A stretch of DNA of 64,000 bases. Source: Epiperipatus broadwayi (Eukaryota > Onychophora > Udeonychophora > Euonychophora > Peripatidae). How positions within the stretch are numbered: position 1 is the first letter of the stretch; the number at the start of each line of letters is the position of its first letter. The stretch is from NCBI GenBank assembly GCA_028023455.1, contig JAQFVV010000013.1:7272188-7336187 (forward strand). Reading direction: 5' to 3'. Below, in pieces: positions 62,231 through 64,000 of the stretch. Below the pieces are notes generated by a model, which ran no database searches, was not told where the DNA came from, and saw nothing but the letters and a program-made list of their open reading frames with translations. Both the position numbers and the translations under genes were made by a program.

Positions 62231-62508
62231 TAAAAAAAAGTATGCTAGTATTAAATAAAGATTTGGACCTGAAAAAAAAATTTCCATAAAAAAATATTAG
62301 TAAGGATTAAAAATAAGAATAGTTTTAATTATATAAAAAATAGAGAGAGCTACTAAATATAACTATAAAATTTAAAAGTTTGAATAGACAGCAGTTAAGA
62401 TTTGAAAATATAATTAGAAGGTAAGTATAAAATATTCTAAAAAATATTATAGGTTAAAGAAAATTATATATATATTGAATGTTAATATAATGAATAATAA
62501 TAGTAATG

Positions 62509-62547
<39 letters not shown>

Positions 62548-62814
62548 AGAGTTTAATATTTAAAAAATTAATAAGAATAATAAAAAATAAATGGAATAAA
62601 AATAATGTGTGTGTGTGATTATAGGAAGTATTGATTGATAAATATAGAATATAAAAAGGTTAAAATGTATAATATATATAAAAAGGTAATAATTATAGAG
62701 AGAGGCATATAAAGATAGATGTGGGTATATAAATAATGATTATAAGATAAACAAAATGTCCGTTAATTAGAACAAAATTGTAATCATAATAAAAATAATA
62801 AATATAACGGTAAT

Positions 62815-62884
62815 AAACTATTATAAACAGTCTTTCAATAACCGAAAGTATTTCTGTGGATTGAAAGACTGTTTATAATAGTTT
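62815..62884. repeat. perfect 25-bp hairpin in the 3' part of PLE pair E
   Basis: AAACTATTATAAACAGTC... and its exact reverse complement surround a 20-nt loop containing ACCGAAAGT. A weaker outer pairing (AATCATAATAAAA with TTTTATTATGATT) extends it with an extra 19 nt on the left. Perfect pairing in drifting AT-rich DNA means it is recent or maintained. Confidence 0.85.
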
Positions 62885-62943
62885 GTTTTATTATGATTCA
62901 TGTATATTTGTATTCATGTATTTGTATTGTGTTTGTTATACTT

Positions 62944-62987
62944 CTAAAGAAGATTGCTGGGGCTATCGAAACTGTTAGTAGTGTGTT
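62944..62987 (+). ncRNA. hammerhead-like 3' motif, right copy of E
   Basis: CTAAAGA, a GATTGCTGGGGCTATC stem (decayed), GAAAC, T, GTT, AGTAGTG. The order equals that of the other PLE motifs, and GAAACTGTTAGT is shared with the nested insert at 13865-14087. Confidence 0.45.
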
Positions 62988-63049
62988 ATAAAAAACATTG
63001 TAAAAGTAACAAAGAATGTAAATGATATTAATATTACAATGTAAATGTA

Positions 63050-64000
63050 CTAACATGCCAAAAATGTTTGTAATAAACAATGATAATACACTACTCATTC
63101 TCTGTATTGCAAATTCTTAAATAAATCTTGAATCTTGTTAACTATTCTCTCTCTCTCTCTTTCTATATAATTTAAAGCCTCACTTCTTTCAAATGTTGAC
63201 ATATCTACCATAATAAGAACGTAATAGTTATATAGAAGTGCCTAACTTTTATTTAATTGATAAATTAGCATTGATAAGAGAAAGTGGATTTTATCTACAA
63301 ATTTGTTAAAATGTCTTTCTGCATTTGACATGTTAATTGTTATTGTAATAGCATAATCAGAGTATTTGTATATATAATATAATTAGATTTTTAATATATA
63401 TTTTATAGATAAATTGCAGCTGTAATATAATAAAATAGCAATTACACTTTAACTAAAATTTATCTATAAAGACATACAGAGAAATTTTGATAAATAATTA
63501 ATATTTAAATCTAAAAACTCGTGAAAATCTTATATTTAATATGTCTACAACTCTGTCTCTAAACTGTAAATAATTACATAATTATGTTAAATAGAATAAT
63601 TATCTTTTAAAGAAATTAATAACACAGCCTATTTTCAAGGCAATATAACAGAATTATGGCAAACAATTATTTTTTAAAAAAAAAAAAAACATTATTTAAT
63701 TATCAGAATTAGCCAAAGTTTTAGAGTAGGGTCTAGAATTTTGTTGATAAATAATGTTTGTTTAATGTTTAACAATTGTTTGTCATCTTTCTAGAAAACA
63801 GTGTGGAAGTGTGCTGGCTTATTAATATTTTTAAAAAAATAATTATTCTGTTTAACACACTGATATACATGATTATAGTGATATGTTTCCCTATTTCTAT
63901 GAAGTAATTGAACAATTAAATGATTTTTTCAAATTTTATTATTTTCCAAATTTATTCAATTGTCAATAATAATATAATGAATGGTATAAATGGCAACATT
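63050..64000. other. AT-rich stretch, no gene seen
   Basis: AATCTTGAATCTTG at 63124-63137 after an AATAAAT word looks like a LINE-type tail, and a short CT run follows at about 63147-63160. The minus-strand frame at 62898-63098 overlaps PLE pair E and is accidental. Confidence 0.4.

Larger units (their letters stand above)
60503..63049. mobile_element. inverted (head-to-head) PLE pair E
   Basis: CAATGTAAATGTA occurs exactly at 60503-60515 and 63037-63049, a 13-bp target duplication around about 2.5 kb. The outer segments 60552-60690 and 62895-63034 are inverted copies (GAAGATTGCTGG and TGTATTTGTATTGTGTTTGTTAT). A second inverted match joins 61190-61335 (minus) with 62150-62290 (plus). The left copy is minus-strand and the right copy plus-strand, as in pairs B and C. 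Coding sequence is almost erased by AT drift, so it is the oldest or fastest decayed pair. Confidence 0.75.

Overview
This is a gene-poor, strongly AT-rich piece of an animal nuclear genome, most likely an invertebrate. The evidence is the base composition, long TTA/TA/TG microsatellites, many Penelope-like retroelements (PLEs), a gag-bearing LTR retrotransposon of Ty3/Gypsy type, tRNA-Gly-derived SINEs, and one spliced coding exon with a pyrimidine-rich acceptor. Nothing bacterial is seen (no operons, ribosome binding sites or CRISPR). I cannot name the species. Most of the short open frames in the window are chance AT-rich frames and are not annotated as genes.

Layout. Positions 1-5041 are AT-rich filler with a TTA microsatellite and a long foldback at 3560-3831. 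The first of a series of inverted (head-to-head) PLE inserts lies at 5042-6160. Two tRNA-Gly(TCC)-derived SINEs lie at 6571-6669 (minus) and 10438-10535 (plus). A second inverted PLE pair, carrying reverse transcriptase (RT) and GIY-YIG remnants, spans 12074-14676 and has a tiny third inverted PLE pair inserted into it at 13865-14087. A long gene-free stretch with a possible regulatory island (20690-21960) follows. The best preserved PLE pair is at 24324-27088. From 28914 to 46196 there are two related LTR families: a 2.1-kb solo LTR, split by a 9.6-kb gag-only LTR retrotransposon with 3-kb LTRs, and then a 4.8-kb element made of the same 2.1-kb LTRs around a 0.6-kb non-coding interior. From 46197 to 58572 the sequence is AT-rich with two local duplications. 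An inverted PLE derivative lies at 58573-58975, the terminal coding exon of an unrecognised host gene at 59833-60052, and a last inverted PLE pair at 60503-63049.

How the parts relate. At least five, and probably six, inserts share one architecture: two 3'-terminal pieces of a PLE in <- -> orientation, cut short where they meet. Four of these inserts (at 5042, 13850, 58573 and 60503) are flanked by 13-17 bp target-site duplications, so each inverted pair seems to have arrived in one event. In four PLE families the 3' region contains a hammerhead-ribozyme-like arrangement (CTGAnGA-like box, short stem, GAAAC, then a GTC/GTT-like triplet), and two inserts have their breakpoints on it. The LTR elements show a second RNA-level signal: a hairpin about 20 nt downstream of the predicted transcription start, with several compensatory base-pair changes between copies and a conserved ACGCA loop. 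The two LTR families share the block just upstream of the 3' LTR, although their LTRs are unrelated, which suggests a common helper element.
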